A DNA stretch of 64,000 nucleotides from Bartonella sp. M0177 (GCF_016102285.1 NZ_JACFOY010000001.1:1488001-1552000), one strand, 5' to 3'. Shown: positions 26,324 to 37,726, numbered from the stretch's first letter. Notes: a model not told the origin generated them from the sequence alone. Numbers and translations: made by a program.

Positions 26324-27400
26324 CTAATCTTTTCGTTCCAGAAAACTTGTATCGCCATAAGAATAAAAACGATAGCCTGTTTCAATAGCATGGTTATAGG
26401 CATGTTTCATTTCATCAAGCCCGCTAAAAGCCGACACGAGCATGAATAATGTCGAGCGCGGCAAGTGGAAATTGGTCATCAGGCAATCGACAAACCGGAA
26501 ATGATAACCCGGTGTTATAAAAATATCGGTTGAACCGGCCCATGCATCAAGTTGCCCGTTTTCATCCGCTGCACTTTCCAGAAGTCGCATCGCCGTTGTG
26601 CCAACTGCAATCACTCTGTTGCCGCGTTTTTTGACAGCCATTAAAGCATCTGCCGTTTGTTGGTCTATATGACCAATTTCAGAATGCATCTTATGGTCTT
26701 TTGTGTCATCAACTTTGACGGGCAAAAATGTGCCCGCACCGACATGGAGCGTTACAAAATATTCTTCGACACCCCGATCTTTGATCTGTTGCATCAAATC
26801 CTTGGTAAAATGAAGACCGGCAGTCGGCGCCGCCACGGCCCCCTCTTCACGTGCATAAACGGTCTGATAGTCGGTTTCGTCACGCTTGTCCTCGCCCCGT
26901 TTCAAAGCAATATAGGGTGGCAAAGGCATGTGGCCGATAAGTGCGATTTCACGATCCAGCTCCGCGCCCGATTTATCAAATTCCAACAGCATTTCGCCGT
27001 TTTCGCCTTTTTCACGAACCGTAGCAACAAGCTTGTCATCATCGCCAAGACTTCTATCCTTCTTGTTGAAAACAATTGTTTCGCCAATTTTCAAACGTTT
27101 CGCCGGACGAACAAAAGCGAGCCACTCATTAGGGCTAACGCGTTTATGAAGTGTTGCACCAATATGGGCAATGGCTGCACCGCGCCGCCGTTCCCCCTGT
27201 AGTTGGGCTTTTATAACCTTAGTGTCATTGAAAACCAGTGCGTCGCCTTTTTTGAGAAGCAAGGGTAAATCACGCACATGTAAATCTTCGAGACTTCCAC
27301 CTTTTCCGACATGTAACAAACGGGCGCTTTCTCGCGGAACAGCCGGACGCAAAGCGATTTGTTTTTCAGGTAACTCGAAATCAAAAAGATCAACTTGCAT
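26324..27400 (-). CDS. queA: S-adenosylmethionine:tRNA ribosyltransferase-isomerase
   Basis: A 358-aa enzyme that builds epoxyqueuosine on tRNA by moving the ribosyl part of SAM onto preQ1. Family landmarks are [23 protein letters not shown] at the N-terminus, [16 protein letters not shown] around residue 50, [15 protein letters not shown] around residue 185, [13 protein letters not shown] around residue 217, and [18 protein letters not shown] around residue 308. It is the first gene of the queA-tgt unit; the divergent side is the long spacer with the repeat array. Confidence 0.97.
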   Translation of the reverse strand: MQVDLFDFELPEKQIALRPAVPRESARLLHVGKGGSLEDLHVRDLPLLLKKGDALVFNDTKVIKAQLQGERRRGAAIAHIGATLHKRVSPNEWLAFVRPAKRLKIGETIVFNKKDRSLGDDDKLVATVREKGENGEMLLEFDKSGAELDREIALIGHMPLPPYIALKRGEDKRDETDYQTVYAREEGAVAAPTAGLHFTKDLMQQIKDRGVEEYFVTLHVGAGTFLPVKVDDTKDHKMHSEIGHIDQQTADALMAVKKRGNRVIAVGTTAMRLLESAADENGQLDAWAGSTDIFITPGYHFRFVDCLMTNFHLPRSTLFMLVSAFSGLDEMKHAYNHAIETGYRFYSYGDTSFLERKD

Positions 27401-28258
27401 AAGAGCGCACGCACATTCATAAATCGGACAAGCGGATAATGCTTGTCACACTGTTATATTAGACTAAAGGACCAACCTTTATGGAGGCCTTGCCAAGGAT
27501 ACTTGGTAATGGTTTTTTACTAAAGCATTTTCCGAAAAGTGTGAAGCGGTTTTCGGAATCAAAAATGCGCTGCTAAAAACGCATTTTCCGAAAAGTGTGA
27601 AGCGGTTTTCGGAATCAAAAATGCGCCACTAAAAACCTATTTTCCGAAAAGTGTGAAGCGGTTTTCGGGATTAAAAATGTGTCGTCAAAAACCATTTTCT
27701 AAACACTTTAAAACTGCTTTGGCGGGAGTAATGAACTATAAAATATCATTAATCATCGAAATTAGAACATGGACATAACGCGATTTTTTGCCCTTAAAAA
27801 ATCAGTTTCAGAGCAAGTGTCACGCTCATAATAATGAATGATCAATCCCGTAAACGGCGAGCATCTAACCTGAATATAAATTTAAAATAACTATTAAAAG
27901 GATTTGCCGGAAAACCTCAGCGAATGACATTGAAATGATATATTTTCAGCCCGCTTTTCCGAGATTTTTCTTGCGAGAAACCGAATGAATATCAGCATAT
28001 TTTACATAAAAAAATAATGAAAATCCGGTTTTTAGCCAGATGCATAATCAATTTTACATTTAAGCTTTTGGTGCCAGTTACCCGATCATTCCCGATGCCA
28101 AATATACCGAACGATATAAATAAACAGCGATAAAATTTTTCTTTAAAATTCAATGTTTTGATAAAAACACATGAATCATTTTGTGAAGATTATATCGCCT
28201 TTATTTTTGGAAAGAGCAACAACTGCCATCTGTCGGAATTTCACGTTTTTAAAAAACA
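27401..28258. other. 858-bp intergenic region holding a palindromic repeat array
   Basis: The stretch between queA and the ppiB terminator holds the 56-bp tandem array at 27525-27720. From 27721 to 28258 it is very AT-rich, and I see no gene, tRNA or known RNA motif. The queA promoter must lie near 27401-27480. Confidence 0.5.
27525..27720. repeat. tandem array of a REP-like palindrome, period 56 bp, about 3.5 copies
   Basis: Units begin at about 27525, 27581 and 27637, with a degenerate fourth near 27692. Each unit is itself a palindrome: GCATTTT and CCGAAAA on the left pair with TTTTCGG and AAAATGC on the right, around a GTGTGAAGCGG centre. The first two units are nearly identical and the third differs slightly in its flanks. 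The core resembles a dispersed palindromic element found in Rhizobiales intergenic regions (established type, from memory), here amplified in tandem. Confidence 0.85.
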
Positions 28259-28292
28259 AAAGGTGTTCCGAATTTGATCAGAACACTTTTTT
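28259..28292 (-). terminator. terminator of ppiB
   Basis: A 10-bp stem with one G-U pair (28259-28268 with 28281-28290) and a 12-nt loop has T-rich runs on both strands. It starts 50 nt past the ppiB stop on the minus strand. Confidence 0.7.
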
Positions 28293-28342
28293 TCAAGTTT
28301 TATAAATCAAAGCTTCCGAACAACTGTGTCGAGCCTTGAAAA

Positions 28343-28855
28343 TTATTTTTTATCGGCAGCAATTGTTGCTTTGACAATGCTATCAGGATCGCTAACAGGC
28401 TCGCCTTTTTTGAGCTTGTCGACATTTTCCATGCCTTCAATAACCTGTCCCCAGACCGTATATTGACGATTGAGCCACGGAGCATCCTCGAAACAGATAA
28501 AGAATTGGGAATTTGCCGAATTCGGGTTTTGACTGCGTGCCATAGAGGCAGTGCCGCGTTTATGTGGCACATTGGAAAATTCAGCCTTGAGATCGGGCTT
28601 GTCGGATCCGCCCATACCTGCGCGTGATGCGTTAAACTTCTTGCCGCCTTTTTTGCCAAATTCGACATCGCCTGTCTGTGCCATAAAGCCGTCTATCACG
28701 CGGTGAAAAACAACATTATCATAAGCGCCTTCACGGGTTAATTCTTTAATTCTTTTGACGTGTTCGGGAGCAACATCAGGCAATAATTCTATAACCACAT
28801 CGCCCTTTGTCGTTTCCAATATCAGAGTATTTTCCGGATCTTTAATTTCAGCCAT
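28343..28855 (-). CDS. ppiB: cytoplasmic peptidyl-prolyl cis-trans isomerase (cyclophilin)
   Basis: A 170-aa single-domain cyclophilin without signal peptide. The family motif VVFHRVIDGFMAQTGDVEFG is near residue 45, ARSQNPNSANSQFFICFED is near residue 95, and a small NRQYTVWGQVIEGM motif follows. It assists proline isomerisation in the cytosol. The start at 28855 is chosen because AAAGGA precedes it and because the longer reading (28882) would overlap the upstream ppiA gene. It lies 10 nt after ppiA, from which it differs mainly by lacking the leader. Confidence 0.95.
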   Translation of the reverse strand: MAEIKDPENTLILETTKGDVVIELLPDVAPEHVKRIKELTREGAYDNVVFHRVIDGFMAQTGDVEFGKKGGKKFNASRAGMGGSDKPDLKAEFSNVPHKRGTASMARSQNPNSANSQFFICFEDAPWLNRQYTVWGQVIEGMENVDKLKKGEPVSDPDSIVKATIAADKK

Positions 28856-28865
28856 TTCTTTTCCT

Positions 28866-29447
28866 TTATTTTGTAGCTTCAATGCGTGCTTTTATAATGA
28901 CGTCGGGATCAGCAACCGAACCGTTATTATCTGCCCGCCCTTTTTTGATCTTATCAACGACATCCATACCTTTTACAACTTCACCCACAACCGTGTACTG
29001 GCCATTGAGGAAAGAGGCATCATCAAAACAAATGAAGAACTGGGAATTTGCCGAATTCGGGTCTTGCGAACGCGCCATTCCGACTGTTCCGCGTTTGAAG
29101 GGTGCTTTGGAAAATTCTGCTGCAAGGTCGGGATATTGTGAACCACCCATGCCGGCACGACGAATATTGAATTCGGGGCTGCCTTTTTTGCCGAATTTTA
29201 CATCGCCCGTCTGCGCCATAAAGCCGGGAATAACCCGATGGAAGACGACATTATCATAAGCACCTTCTTTGGTGAGCTTTTCGATTTGCGCAACATGTTT
29301 GGGAGCAAGATCAGGACGCAACCTGATTGTGACATCACCATCTTTCAATGTTAATACCAGATTTTCTCCGCCTGCAGCAAAAGCCACGGGGGCAAGCGAA
29401 AAAAGTGCAAACAGAACGGCCATAATGCCCAAAAGTTTACGAACCAA
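28866..29447 (-). CDS. ppiA: periplasmic peptidyl-prolyl cis-trans isomerase (cyclophilin)
   Basis: A 193-aa cyclophilin with a clear signal peptide (LLGIMAVLFALFSLAPVAFA, residues 5-24). The catalytic domain has VVFHRVIPGFMAQTGDVKFG and ARSQDPNSANSQFFICFDD. It is a close paralogue of the adjacent ppiB and the two probably arose by duplication. It helps folding in the periplasm. It sits between coaD (13 nt) and ppiB (10 nt) in the gyrA-coaD-ppiA-ppiB run. Confidence 0.95.
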   Translation of the reverse strand: MVRKLLGIMAVLFALFSLAPVAFAAGGENLVLTLKDGDVTIRLRPDLAPKHVAQIEKLTKEGAYDNVVFHRVIPGFMAQTGDVKFGKKGSPEFNIRRAGMGGSQYPDLAAEFSKAPFKRGTVGMARSQDPNSANSQFFICFDDASFLNGQYTVVGEVVKGMDVVDKIKKGRADNNGSVADPDVIIKARIEATK

Positions 29448-29460
29448 GGTTTTTCTCCAT

Positions 29461-29955
29461 TTATGACTTGAATTTTTTCGTTAAAGCCAATGCAACATTT
29501 TCGGGAACAAAGGGCGAAACATCCCCCTTCATCAATGCAATTTGCCGAACAAGAGTAGCGGAAATTGAACGAACCGCATCGGCTGCCGGCAAGAACAATG
29601 TTTGTATTTCAGGTGCCAACGCCCTGTTCATGCCGGCAAGTTGCATTTCATAGTTGAAATCCGTGCTATCGCGCAAACCACGTATAATAAAATTCGCGCC
29701 GATCTCGCGTGCCTTATCAACCAACAAATTGTCGAATGAAATAACTTCCAAACGTTTTTCTGTGTCTCTCAGAACAGTCTTTGCAATGGTTTCGATCAGT
29801 TTCTTGCGTTCTTCAAACGTAAAAAACGGGGCTTTGCTCGGGTGGATGCCAATAGCAACAACAACTTTATCAGCTACTCCAAAGGCACCCCGCAAAACAT
29901 CAAGATGGCCATTGGTAATCGGGTCGAACGAACCAGCAAAAATTGCCACTTTCAT
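29461..29955 (-). CDS. coaD: phosphopantetheine adenylyltransferase
   Basis: A 164-aa nucleotidyltransferase that makes dephospho-CoA from 4'-phosphopantetheine and ATP in coenzyme A synthesis. Signatures are [20 protein letters not shown] (with the T/HxGH-type nucleotide site), [20 protein letters not shown] and the C-terminal [21 protein letters not shown]. The length is typical (160-170 aa). The gene is 40 nt after gyrA. Confidence 0.97.
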   Translation of the reverse strand: MKVAIFAGSFDPITNGHLDVLRGAFGVADKVVVAIGIHPSKAPFFTFEERKKLIETIAKTVLRDTEKRLEVISFDNLLVDKAREIGANFIIRGLRDSTDFNYEMQLAGMNRALAPEIQTLFLPAADAVRSISATLVRQIALMKGDVSPFVPENVALALTKKFKS

Positions 29956-29995
29956 CTTTCACCTCCCGTCAGCCATCCTGATATGACTTGATTAT

Positions 29996-32788
29996 TCAAT
30001 CATCCGTTTGCGTATCAGAGTTGCCTGACGAACCGTTGTCATCATTCGGCGCAGTTTCGTCAATATCGCTGTCTTCCTCTTCCGATTCAGAAATACGTTC
30101 GACTGAAACAACTTTCTCGTTTTCGGCTGTATCGAAAATTGTGACACCTTTTGTTGAACGTCCTGCAATGCGAATTCCTGCAACCGGAACGCGGATAAGT
30201 TTACCACCATCCGAAACAAGCATGATCTGATCACTTTCCTCAACAGGGAAAGCTGCAACCAGCTTGCCGATTTCGGCTGTCTTTGAAGGATCTGTGGCTC
30301 TTATCCCCTTACCACCGCGACCGGAAATTCTGAATTCATAAGAGGAAGAACGTTTGCCATAACCGAACTCACTTACTGTCAACAGCATCTGTTCATGTTG
30401 AGAAAGTTCATTATAACGTGCTTCGCTAAGCTCGGCATCGCCTGTTGCTTCTTCTTCGTCAGTGATTGTCACGTCATCGCTATCGTTACCGGCTGCGCGG
30501 CGTTCGGCAACGGCACGTTTGAGATAGGCCGAGCGTTCAGCTGGCGTTGCTTCAACATGTTCCAGAATAGCCATTGAAATGACTTTATCACCTTCGCCGA
30601 GATTTATACCGCGCACGCCAATGGAATTTCTACCGGCAAAGACACGGACATCGGAAACGGCAAACCGGATACATTGACCATCGGCAGTGGTCAGAACCAC
30701 ATCGTCATTTTCTGTACAGGTATCGACAGACAGAATTTCATCTTCATCATCGTCGAATTTCATCGCAATTTTACCGTTGCGGTTAACTTGCACAAAGTCG
30801 GAAAGCTTGTTGCGCCGCACAGTGCCACGTGTTGTTGCAAACATCACGTCGAGTTCGCTCCAGCTTTCCTCATCCTCCGGCAATGGCATGATTGTGGTGA
30901 TACGTTCGCCCTGTTGCAAAGGCAGAAGATTGATAAGCGCCTTGCCACGCGATTGAGGTGTTCCCACCGGCAAACGCCACACTTTTTCTTTGTAAACAAT
31001 GCCGCGTGAAGAGAAGAACAGAACCGGCGCATGCGTATTGGCAACAAACAGACGGGTTACAAAATCCTCGTCCTTTGTTGTCATACCGGAGCGGCCTTTA
31101 CCACCGCGATGTTGCGCCCGATAAGTATTGAGCGGAACGCGCTTGATATAGCCGCTATGACTTACAGTGACGACCATTTCCTCACGCGCAATGAGGTCTT
31201 CGTCATCCATTTCGGCGCCACCGGAGCCGAATGATGTAAGACGAGGTGTAGCAAATTCATTGCGAACGGCCATCAATTCGTCTTTGACAATTGTCAAGAC
31301 ACGCAAACGGGATCCAAGAATATCGAGATAATCGGTAATTTCCGCGCCGATTTTATTGAGTTCATCGGCAATCTCGTCGCGCCCCAAAGCTGTCAAGCGT
31401 TGCAAGCGCAAATCAAGAATGGCACGTGCCTGCTCTTCCGAAAGATTATAGGTGTTATCCTCATGAATAATGTGACGGGGGTCGTCAATCAGTTCGATAA
31501 GATGGCGGACTTCTGCAGCCGGCCAGCGACGTGTCATCAACTGGTCACGTGCGGTTTGCGGGTCCGGAGCATTACGGATAAGCTGGATGACTTCGTCAAT
31601 ATTGGCAACAGCAATGGCCAAACCAACCAAGACATGGGCACGTTCACGTGCTTTGCGCAGTAAAAACTTGGTACGCCGTGTAACAACCTCTTCACGGAAC
31701 AGAACAAAGGCCTTGAGCATATCAAGGAGTGTCATCTGTTCAGGCTTACCGCCATTCAATGCCACCATATTGCAGCCGAAAGAGGTTTGCAAAGGCGTGT
31801 AGCGATAAAGCTGGTTCAGAACGACATCGGCAACGGCATCGCGCTTCAGCTCGATCACAACGCGATAGCCTTCACGATCGGATTCATCGCGTAAATCGGA
31901 AATTCCTTCAATCCGTTTTTCGCGTACAAGCTCGGCAATTTTTTCAACCATTGTCGCTTTATTCACCTGATAGGGAATTTCAGTAACAACGATGGCCTGC
32001 CGGTCATTGCGGATTTCTTCAATATCGACCTTGGCGCGCATGATGAGCGAGCCGCGTCCTGTTTCATAGGCCGAACGTATGCCGGCGCGACCGAGGATAA
32101 TCCCGCCGGTCGGGAAATCCGGCCCCGGTATAATCTTGAGCATTTCATCAAGTGTTATGGCCGGATTATCAATGAGAGCGACACAACCATCAACAATTTC
32201 GCCAAGATTGTGCGGCGGAATATTGGTGGCCATGCCGACCGCAATACCGCCTGAACCGTTAACGAGAAGGTTCGGGAAACGTGCCGGAAGAACAATCGGT
32301 TCCTGCTCGCGACCATCATAATTATCCTGAAAATCGACAGTTTCTTTGTCGATGTCGAAAAGCAGACTATCGGAAACTTTTTCCAGCCGACATTCGGTGT
32401 AACGCATAGCTGCCGGCGGATCACCATCAATCGAACCGAAGTTCCCCTGCCCGTCAATAAGCGGAACGCGCAGCGAAAAATCCTGCGCCATGCGCACCAG
32501 CGCATCATAAATAGATGAATCGCCATGCGGGTGAAATTTACCCATCACCTCGCCGACAACACCGGCAGATTTACGATAAGGCTTATTGAAAGAAAGCCCC
32601 ATCTGGTTCATTGCATAGAGAATGCGCCTATGCACCGGCTTCATACCGTCGCGAACATCAGGCAGCGCACGCGATACGATCACGCTCATCGCATAATCGA
32701 GATAAGAGCGCTCCATTTCCTCTACAATATTGACCGGTTCAATACCGTTCGGATTTCCTGAATCTGGTGGTACAATTTGATCGTTCAC
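29996..32788 (-). CDS. gyrA: DNA gyrase subunit A
   Basis: A 930-aa type II topoisomerase subunit that cleaves and reseals DNA during negative supercoiling. The catalytic Tyr is in [12 protein letters not shown] near residue 130. The GyrA box is [11 protein letters not shown] near residue 560. The C-terminal beta-pinwheel ends in an acidic tail ([17 protein letters not shown]). The quinolone-determining segment reads [17 protein letters not shown], so Ser occupies the position equivalent to E. coli 83. An acidic insert lies around residues 770-800. It is the first gene of the gyrA-coaD-ppiA-ppiB block. Confidence 0.98.
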   Translation of the reverse strand: MNDQIVPPDSGNPNGIEPVNIVEEMERSYLDYAMSVIVSRALPDVRDGMKPVHRRILYAMNQMGLSFNKPYRKSAGVVGEVMGKFHPHGDSSIYDALVRMAQDFSLRVPLIDGQGNFGSIDGDPPAAMRYTECRLEKVSDSLLFDIDKETVDFQDNYDGREQEPIVLPARFPNLLVNGSGGIAVGMATNIPPHNLGEIVDGCVALIDNPAITLDEMLKIIPGPDFPTGGIILGRAGIRSAYETGRGSLIMRAKVDIEEIRNDRQAIVVTEIPYQVNKATMVEKIAELVREKRIEGISDLRDESDREGYRVVIELKRDAVADVVLNQLYRYTPLQTSFGCNMVALNGGKPEQMTLLDMLKAFVLFREEVVTRRTKFLLRKARERAHVLVGLAIAVANIDEVIQLIRNAPDPQTARDQLMTRRWPAAEVRHLIELIDDPRHIIHEDNTYNLSEEQARAILDLRLQRLTALGRDEIADELNKIGAEITDYLDILGSRLRVLTIVKDELMAVRNEFATPRLTSFGSGGAEMDDEDLIAREEMVVTVSHSGYIKRVPLNTYRAQHRGGKGRSGMTTKDEDFVTRLFVANTHAPVLFFSSRGIVYKEKVWRLPVGTPQSRGKALINLLPLQQGERITTIMPLPEDEESWSELDVMFATTRGTVRRNKLSDFVQVNRNGKIAMKFDDDEDEILSVDTCTENDDVVLTTADGQCIRFAVSDVRVFAGRNSIGVRGINLGEGDKVISMAILEHVEATPAERSAYLKRAVAERRAAGNDSDDVTITDEEEATGDAELSEARYNELSQHEQMLLTVSEFGYGKRSSSYEFRISGRGGKGIRATDPSKTAEIGKLVAAFPVEESDQIMLVSDGGKLIRVPVAGIRIAGRSTKGVTIFDTAENEKVVSVERISESEEEDSDIDETAPNDDNGSSGNSDTQTDD

Positions 32789-33030
32789 GGCTACACAACT
32801 TCCTTAATAGAATCAGCCTTTCCTTTATAACGAAAAATGCCCTGAAAAGCCAATTTCTCTTGCCCTTCTGCGTATGGATTCGGCTATTATTTTCAGTGTG
32901 TTAGTTAGCCACGAGAAAAATCGGTGGATGACTTTATGTTGAATTTGTGCCATGAGAGCTGAAATAAATGTTTTCAACAGCCCCTGATTTTGGCACATAC
33001 CGAATGATGGCGCACCAAGGAGTAACAATC

Positions 33031-33663
33031 ATGTTTGACGCAGGTTTGTTGCTAAATGCGTTTATCACATTACTGGTCACGATTGACCCTGTAGGTCTCG
33101 TGCCGATTTTCTTGGGCCTGACGCGTGACATGACGCACATGGAACGCAAGTCCACCGCCATTGCTGCGTCTGTCATTTCTTATGTTATCCTGCTCGCTTT
33201 CGCGCTTATTGGCGGTGCAATATTGGAAGGGCTGGGTATTTCGCTCGGTGCATTTCAGATTGCCGGCGGTATTTTATTGTTTGCGATTGCTTTCGAAATG
33301 ATTTTCGAAAAACGTTCGGCGAGAAAACAGAAATCTGTCAAAACCGCCGTCACCAAAGATCATATTCACAATATTGCAGCTTTTCCGCTTGCCATACCGA
33401 TGATCGCCGGACCCGGTGCGATCTCGGCCACCATTCTGATGGCAAGCAAAAACCCTGGATTCGTCGGAACTGTCGTTTCCTGTTTTGTTATTCTGATTTC
33501 GGTGATTGTCTGTTACGGCTTCATGCTTCTTGCCCACCCGATTGACCGACTCTTAGGTGAAACGGGTAGAACGATACTCACTCGCCTCTTCGGTGTCATC
33601 CTTGCGGCATTAGCGGTTCAATTCGTTGCCAACGGGATTTTGGCTCTCTTCCATATTGTGTGA
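33031..33663 (+). CDS. MarC family integral membrane protein
   Basis: A 210-aa inner-membrane protein with about six helices. Family markers are LLVTIDPVGLVPIFLGLTRDM near the N-terminus, AFQIAGGILLFAIAFEMIF around residue 73, AAFPLAIPMIAGPGAISATILM around residue 116 and RLFGVILAALAVQFVANGI near the end. The function of the MarC (UPF0056) family is unknown despite its name. The start at 33031 is preferred over 32968 because AAGGAG lies 8 nt upstream. Confidence 0.9.
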   Translation: MFDAGLLLNAFITLLVTIDPVGLVPIFLGLTRDMTHMERKSTAIAASVISYVILLAFALIGGAILEGLGISLGAFQIAGGILLFAIAFEMIFEKRSARKQKSVKTAVTKDHIHNIAAFPLAIPMIAGPGAISATILMASKNPGFVGTVVSCFVILISVIVCYGFMLLAHPIDRLLGETGRTILTRLFGVILAALAVQFVANGILALFHIV

Positions 33664-34082
33664 AACCGCGTCACCACAAAACGCCCTTTGGCACATCATT
33701 TCAGAATTGTTGCGCATATAGTTGGTTGCAGATCTATTTTTCATGAAAACCTGCCGGATAAGCTCAAAACGAAGACATGTTCAAAACATTTCGGAAAACA
33801 CGGGTGACAATCCGGAAAAACAGTTCCGGAATATCCTGCTCCTGTCCAGCCAATCTTGCATATTCAAATATGGGCTACGGCGAAAAGTCTTATGAACAGA
33901 AGTTGCAGCCTGATAAAAGCTCCCTGCTCCACTTATTCCCGAAAGCTGCGATTCGCCTGAAAACAATGGAAACGGGGAGTTTTTTCAATTTTTTGAGTTA
34001 TGCAACTGAGTTTTCAAGACGATCACGACAAAAACATTGAACTGTAATCGCAAAGCGGGATAATCGCTAAACAGCTAAAGCC
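33664..34082. other. 419-bp spacer between convergent marC and ssb
   Basis: An open frame at 33777-34040 has no coding character. I see no clear terminator or other known element. A loose similarity to the REP-like palindrome (repeated TTTCGGAAAA/CCGGAAAA words near 33786-33830) is too weak to call. Confidence 0.35.
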
Positions 34083-34574
34083 TCAAAATGGAACATCGTC
34101 GTCAAGCTGACGCGAAAAATTGCTTCCTGATTGATTGTTTCCGCCCTGATCGGAATTGCCGTAGCCGCCGCCAAAACCGCCGGATTGATCGCTCACCTGC
34201 TGACGGCTGCCACCACCTTCACCGCGGCTATCAAGCATTTGCAATTCACCGCGATATTTTTGCAAAACAATCTCGGTTGTGTAACGGTCATTACCGTTCT
34301 GATCCTGCCATCTACGGGTTTGCAACTGCCCCTCGATATAAACCTTCGCGCCTTTTTTAAGATATTGCTCGACAACTTTGACCAGATTTTCGTTAAAAAT
34401 GACAACGCTGTGCCATTCTGTCCGCTCGCGACGCTCGCCTGTATTACGGTCACGCCACGTATCCGACGTTGCAATGCGCAAACTTGCCACTTGATCGCCG
34501 GAATTCATTCTGCGAATTTCCGGATCTGCACCGAGATTACCAATCAGAATGACTTTGTTAACACTGCCTGCCAT
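34083..34574 (-). CDS. ssb: single-stranded DNA-binding protein
   Basis: A 163-aa SSB: an N-terminal OB-fold ([21 protein letters not shown] to about residue 110), then a Gly/Gln/Ser-rich flexible linker, and the acidic C-terminal tip DDDVPF that binds partner proteins (usual form DDDIPF). The start at 34574 is taken instead of 34601 because GGAG precedes it and homologues begin MAGSVNK. It is divergent from uvrA across a region holding a LexA box, as is common in alphaproteobacteria. Confidence 0.96.
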   Translation of the reverse strand: MAGSVNKVILIGNLGADPEIRRMNSGDQVASLRIATSDTWRDRNTGERRERTEWHSVVIFNENLVKVVEQYLKKGAKVYIEGQLQTRRWQDQNGNDRYTTEIVLQKYRGELQMLDSRGEGGGSRQQVSDQSGGFGGGYGNSDQGGNNQSGSNFSRQLDDDVPF

Positions 34575-34776
34575 TATAAAAACTCCAAACCACGCGGCCA
34601 AAAGCCGAAAATTAAATGCTAAAACTCAATTTGCCACCATATAATCTATTTTCAAGCTTGGGGCAAAAAAGCCTGTTTTATTCGTCCAATTTCCACAGAA
34701 CTTCTATTTTTGTTATTGTTTTAGGCCAAATCTTACCATTGCAATTTTTGACTATCTCACCTATTTGAAAGCGAGT

Positions 34777-34791
34777 GTTCCATTTTTGTTC
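34777..34791 (+). promoter_or_regulatory. LexA (SOS) box upstream of uvrA
   Basis: The sequence GTTC-CATTTTT-GTTC is a perfect match to the alphaproteobacterial LexA operator GTTC-N7-GTTC. It ends 19 nt before the uvrA start at 34811 and lies in the ssb-uvrA divergent spacer, so it may control both genes. Its position also argues that translation does not start at the in-frame ATG at 34775. Confidence 0.85.
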
Positions 34792-34810
34792 TTTCCCCGC
34801 AAGGCCAAAT

Positions 34811-37726
34811 ATGTCCGATCAGAAATATATTTCAATACGTGGTGCCCGCCAACATAATCTAAAGAACATCGATCTTGATTTGCCGCGAGACAAATTGATT
34901 GTCATGACAGGTCTTTCGGGATCAGGTAAATCATCGCTTGCTTTCGATACGATCTATGCCGAAGGACAAAGGCGATATGTTGAAAGCCTTTCAGCCTATG
35001 CCAGACAATTTCTGGAAATGATGCAAAAACCGGATGTTGACCAGATTGACGGTCTCTCTCCGGCTATTTCCATTGAACAAAAGACCACGAGTCGTAACCC
35101 GCGTTCAACTGTCGGCACGGTAACGGAAATTCACGATTATATGCGCTTGTTGTTTGCGCGGGTCGGCGTGCCCTATTCGCCCGTCACTGGGTTACCGATT
35201 GAAAGCCAGACTGTCAGCCAGATGGTTGATCGCATTCTGGCGCTCCCCGAAGGAACGAGACTTTATATTCTGGCTCCGCTCGTACGCGGGCGCAAAGGCG
35301 AATATAAAAAGGAAATGGCAGATCTCCTTAAAAAGGGTTTCCAACGTGTCAAAATCGACGGCGTTTTTTATGAAATAGCCGATGTTCCGGAACTCGATAA
35401 AAAATATAAACACGATATTGATGTTGTCGTCGACCGTCTTGTTGTAAAACCCGATATTTCAGCCCGTCTTGCTGATAGTCTTGAAACCTGCCTTCATCTG
35501 GCAGACGGATTGGCTGTTGCCGAACTTGCCGATAAACCGCTCCCGAAAGAACAGACAGCCGGTGGTTCGGCCAATAAATCGAAAAATGATACGCACGAAC
35601 GTTTATTGTTTTCCGAAAAGTTCGCCTGTCCTGTTTCGGGCTTTACTATTCCTGAAATAGAACCACGGCTTTTTTCTTTTAACAATCCGTTCGGTGCTTG
35701 CCCGACCTGTGACGGCTTGGGGTCGCTACAGGCAATCGATCCGGCCATGGTGGTTCCTGACGAAAATTTATCGTTAAAAGCAGGTGCTATTGCTCCGTGG
35801 TCAAAATCCTCTTCACCTTATTACAATCAAACGCTTGAAGCGCTGGGGAAAGCCTATCACTTCAAGCTTACCGACAAATGGAAAGACCTTTCCGAAGAAG
35901 CCCGTCATGCTATCCTTTATGGTACCGGCAAAAAGGAAGTAACCTTTACCTATCACGACGGGATGCGCTCCTATTCTGCGACAAAAAATTTTGAAGGCGT
36001 CATTCCGAATATGGAACGGCGTTGGAAGGAAACCGATTCCGCATGGTCGCGTGAAGAGATTGAACGTTATATGTCGTCCTCCCCTTGTCCGGCATGTAAA
36101 GGCTATCGGTTGAAGCCGGAAGCACTGGCTGTAAAAATCAACAAGCTTCATATTGGCGAAGTGTCCGAAATGTCGATTTCCAAAGCCGATAAATGGTTTC
36201 AGGAAGTGGACAAGACCTTCAATGAAAAACAGAAGAATATTGCTTCGCGTATTTTGAAAGAAATTCGCGACCGTTTGAAATTTCTGAACGATGTCGGGCT
36301 TGAATATCTCACTCTGGCGCGCGCCTCCGGCACGTTATCCGGTGGTGAAAGCCAGCGCATCCGGCTTGCTTCGCAAATCGGCTCGGGGCTAACGGGTGTT
36401 CTTTATGTTCTTGATGAACCATCTATTGGATTACACCAGCGCGATAACGCGCGCCTTCTTGAAACACTTAAACATTTACGTGATCTCGGCAATACAGTGA
36501 TTGTTGTCGAACACGATGAAGATGCCATTCTGACTGCCGATTATGTTGTCGATATAGGTCCGGCTGCGGGTGTTAACGGTGGTAAAGTCGTCGCGCAAGG
36601 AACGCCGAAAGATATTATGGACGATCCGGCTTCCCTCACCGGCCAATATCTTTCAGGAAAAATGTTCGTTCCCGTACCTGCCGAGCGCCGCAAAATTTCC
36701 AAGACAAAGAAACTGCGTGTTGTCGGGGCGAGAGGCAACAATTTAAAGAATATTACAGCCGATATTCCGCTCGGAACCTTCACTTGTGTGACAGGCGTTT
36801 CAGGTGGTGGTAAATCGACATTTCTTATCGAGACTCTGTTCAAAGCAGCCTCGCGCCGCATCATGGGAAGCCGTGAACATCCGGCAGAACATGATCGAAT
36901 TGAGGGGCTCGAATATCTCGACAAGGTTATTGATATTGACCAATCCCCGATCGGACGCACTCCACGTTCGAATCCGGCAACCTATACCGGTGCATTTACC
37001 CCGATACGTGACTGGTTTGCCGGTTTACCGGAAGCAAAAGCCCGCGGTTATCAGGCAGGGCGTTTTTCATTCAATGTCAAGGGCGGGCGCTGTGAAGCCT
37101 GTCAGGGCGACGGCGTTATAAAAATCGAAATGCACTTTTTGCCGGATGTCTATGTGACATGCGATGTCTGCCACGGCAAACGCTATAATCGGGAAACGTT
37201 GGAGGTTACCTATAAAGGTAAATCCATCGCCGATGTTCTTGATATGACCGTCGATGAAGCGGCAGAGTTTTTTCAGGCAGTTCCTGCCATTCGCGATAAG
37301 ATGGACACATTGGTCAAAGTCGGACTTGGTTATGTCAAGGTCGGCCAGCAGGCGACCACCCTTTCCGGTGGTGAAGCGCAACGCGTAAAACTCGCCAAGG
37401 AACTGGCACGCAAGGCAACCGGCCGGACACTCTATATTCTTGACGAACCGACGACAGGCCTGCACTTCCACGATGTTGCGAAACTTCTTGAAGTGCTGCA
37501 TGAACTGGTCGATCAGGGAAATACCGTTGCGGTTATCGAGCACAATCTTGAAGTGATCAAAACAGCCGACTGGATCATCGACCTTGGTCCGGAAGGTGGC
37601 GATGGCGGCGGCGAAATCGTTGCTGTCGGTCGTCCTGAAGATATTGTGAAAGTCGAGCGCTCTTACACCGGACAGTTCCTGAAAGAACTTCTGGAACGCC
37701 GGCCAACGAAAAAAGCAATGTCGTAA
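34811..37726 (+). CDS. uvrA: excinuclease ABC subunit A
   Basis: A 971-aa nucleotide-excision-repair damage sensor with two ABC ATPase modules. They are marked by Walker [18 protein letters not shown] near residue 32 and [17 protein letters not shown] near 660, signatures [12 protein letters not shown] and [12 protein letters not shown], and LDEPSIGLH and LDEPTTGLH. The second zinc finger (CEAC...CDVC) is intact. The first has CPVS in place of CPxC before [15 protein letters not shown], so one Cys is missing; I believe this is common in relatives. The start at 34811 follows AAGG and fits homologues. Confidence 0.97.
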   Translation: MSDQKYISIRGARQHNLKNIDLDLPRDKLIVMTGLSGSGKSSLAFDTIYAEGQRRYVESLSAYARQFLEMMQKPDVDQIDGLSPAISIEQKTTSRNPRSTVGTVTEIHDYMRLLFARVGVPYSPVTGLPIESQTVSQMVDRILALPEGTRLYILAPLVRGRKGEYKKEMADLLKKGFQRVKIDGVFYEIADVPELDKKYKHDIDVVVDRLVVKPDISARLADSLETCLHLADGLAVAELADKPLPKEQTAGGSANKSKNDTHERLLFSEKFACPVSGFTIPEIEPRLFSFNNPFGACPTCDGLGSLQAIDPAMVVPDENLSLKAGAIAPWSKSSSPYYNQTLEALGKAYHFKLTDKWKDLSEEARHAILYGTGKKEVTFTYHDGMRSYSATKNFEGVIPNMERRWKETDSAWSREEIERYMSSSPCPACKGYRLKPEALAVKINKLHIGEVSEMSISKADKWFQEVDKTFNEKQKNIASRILKEIRDRLKFLNDVGLEYLTLARASGTLSGGESQRIRLASQIGSGLTGVLYVLDEPSIGLHQRDNARLLETLKHLRDLGNTVIVVEHDEDAILTADYVVDIGPAAGVNGGKVVAQGTPKDIMDDPASLTGQYLSGKMFVPVPAERRKISKTKKLRVVGARGNNLKNITADIPLGTFTCVTGVSGGGKSTFLIETLFKAASRRIMGSREHPAEHDRIEGLEYLDKVIDIDQSPIGRTPRSNPATYTGAFTPIRDWFAGLPEAKARGYQAGRFSFNVKGGRCEACQGDGVIKIEMHFLPDVYVTCDVCHGKRYNRETLEVTYKGKSIADVLDMTVDEAAEFFQAVPAIRDKMDTLVKVGLGYVKVGQQATTLSGGEAQRVKLAKELARKATGRTLYILDEPTTGLHFHDVAKLLEVLHELVDQGNTVAVIEHNLEVIKTADWIIDLGPEGGDGGGEIVAVGRPEDIVKVERSYTGQFLKELLERRPTKKAMS

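Noticed and set aside
27525-27720. CRISPR array
   Set aside because: The units are contiguous 56-bp tandem copies that are alike over their whole length; there are no unique spacers, and no cas genes are present.
33777-34040. 87-codon plus-strand open frame between marC and ssb
   Set aside because: Composition is unlike the neighbouring genes and there is no start signal or similarity.
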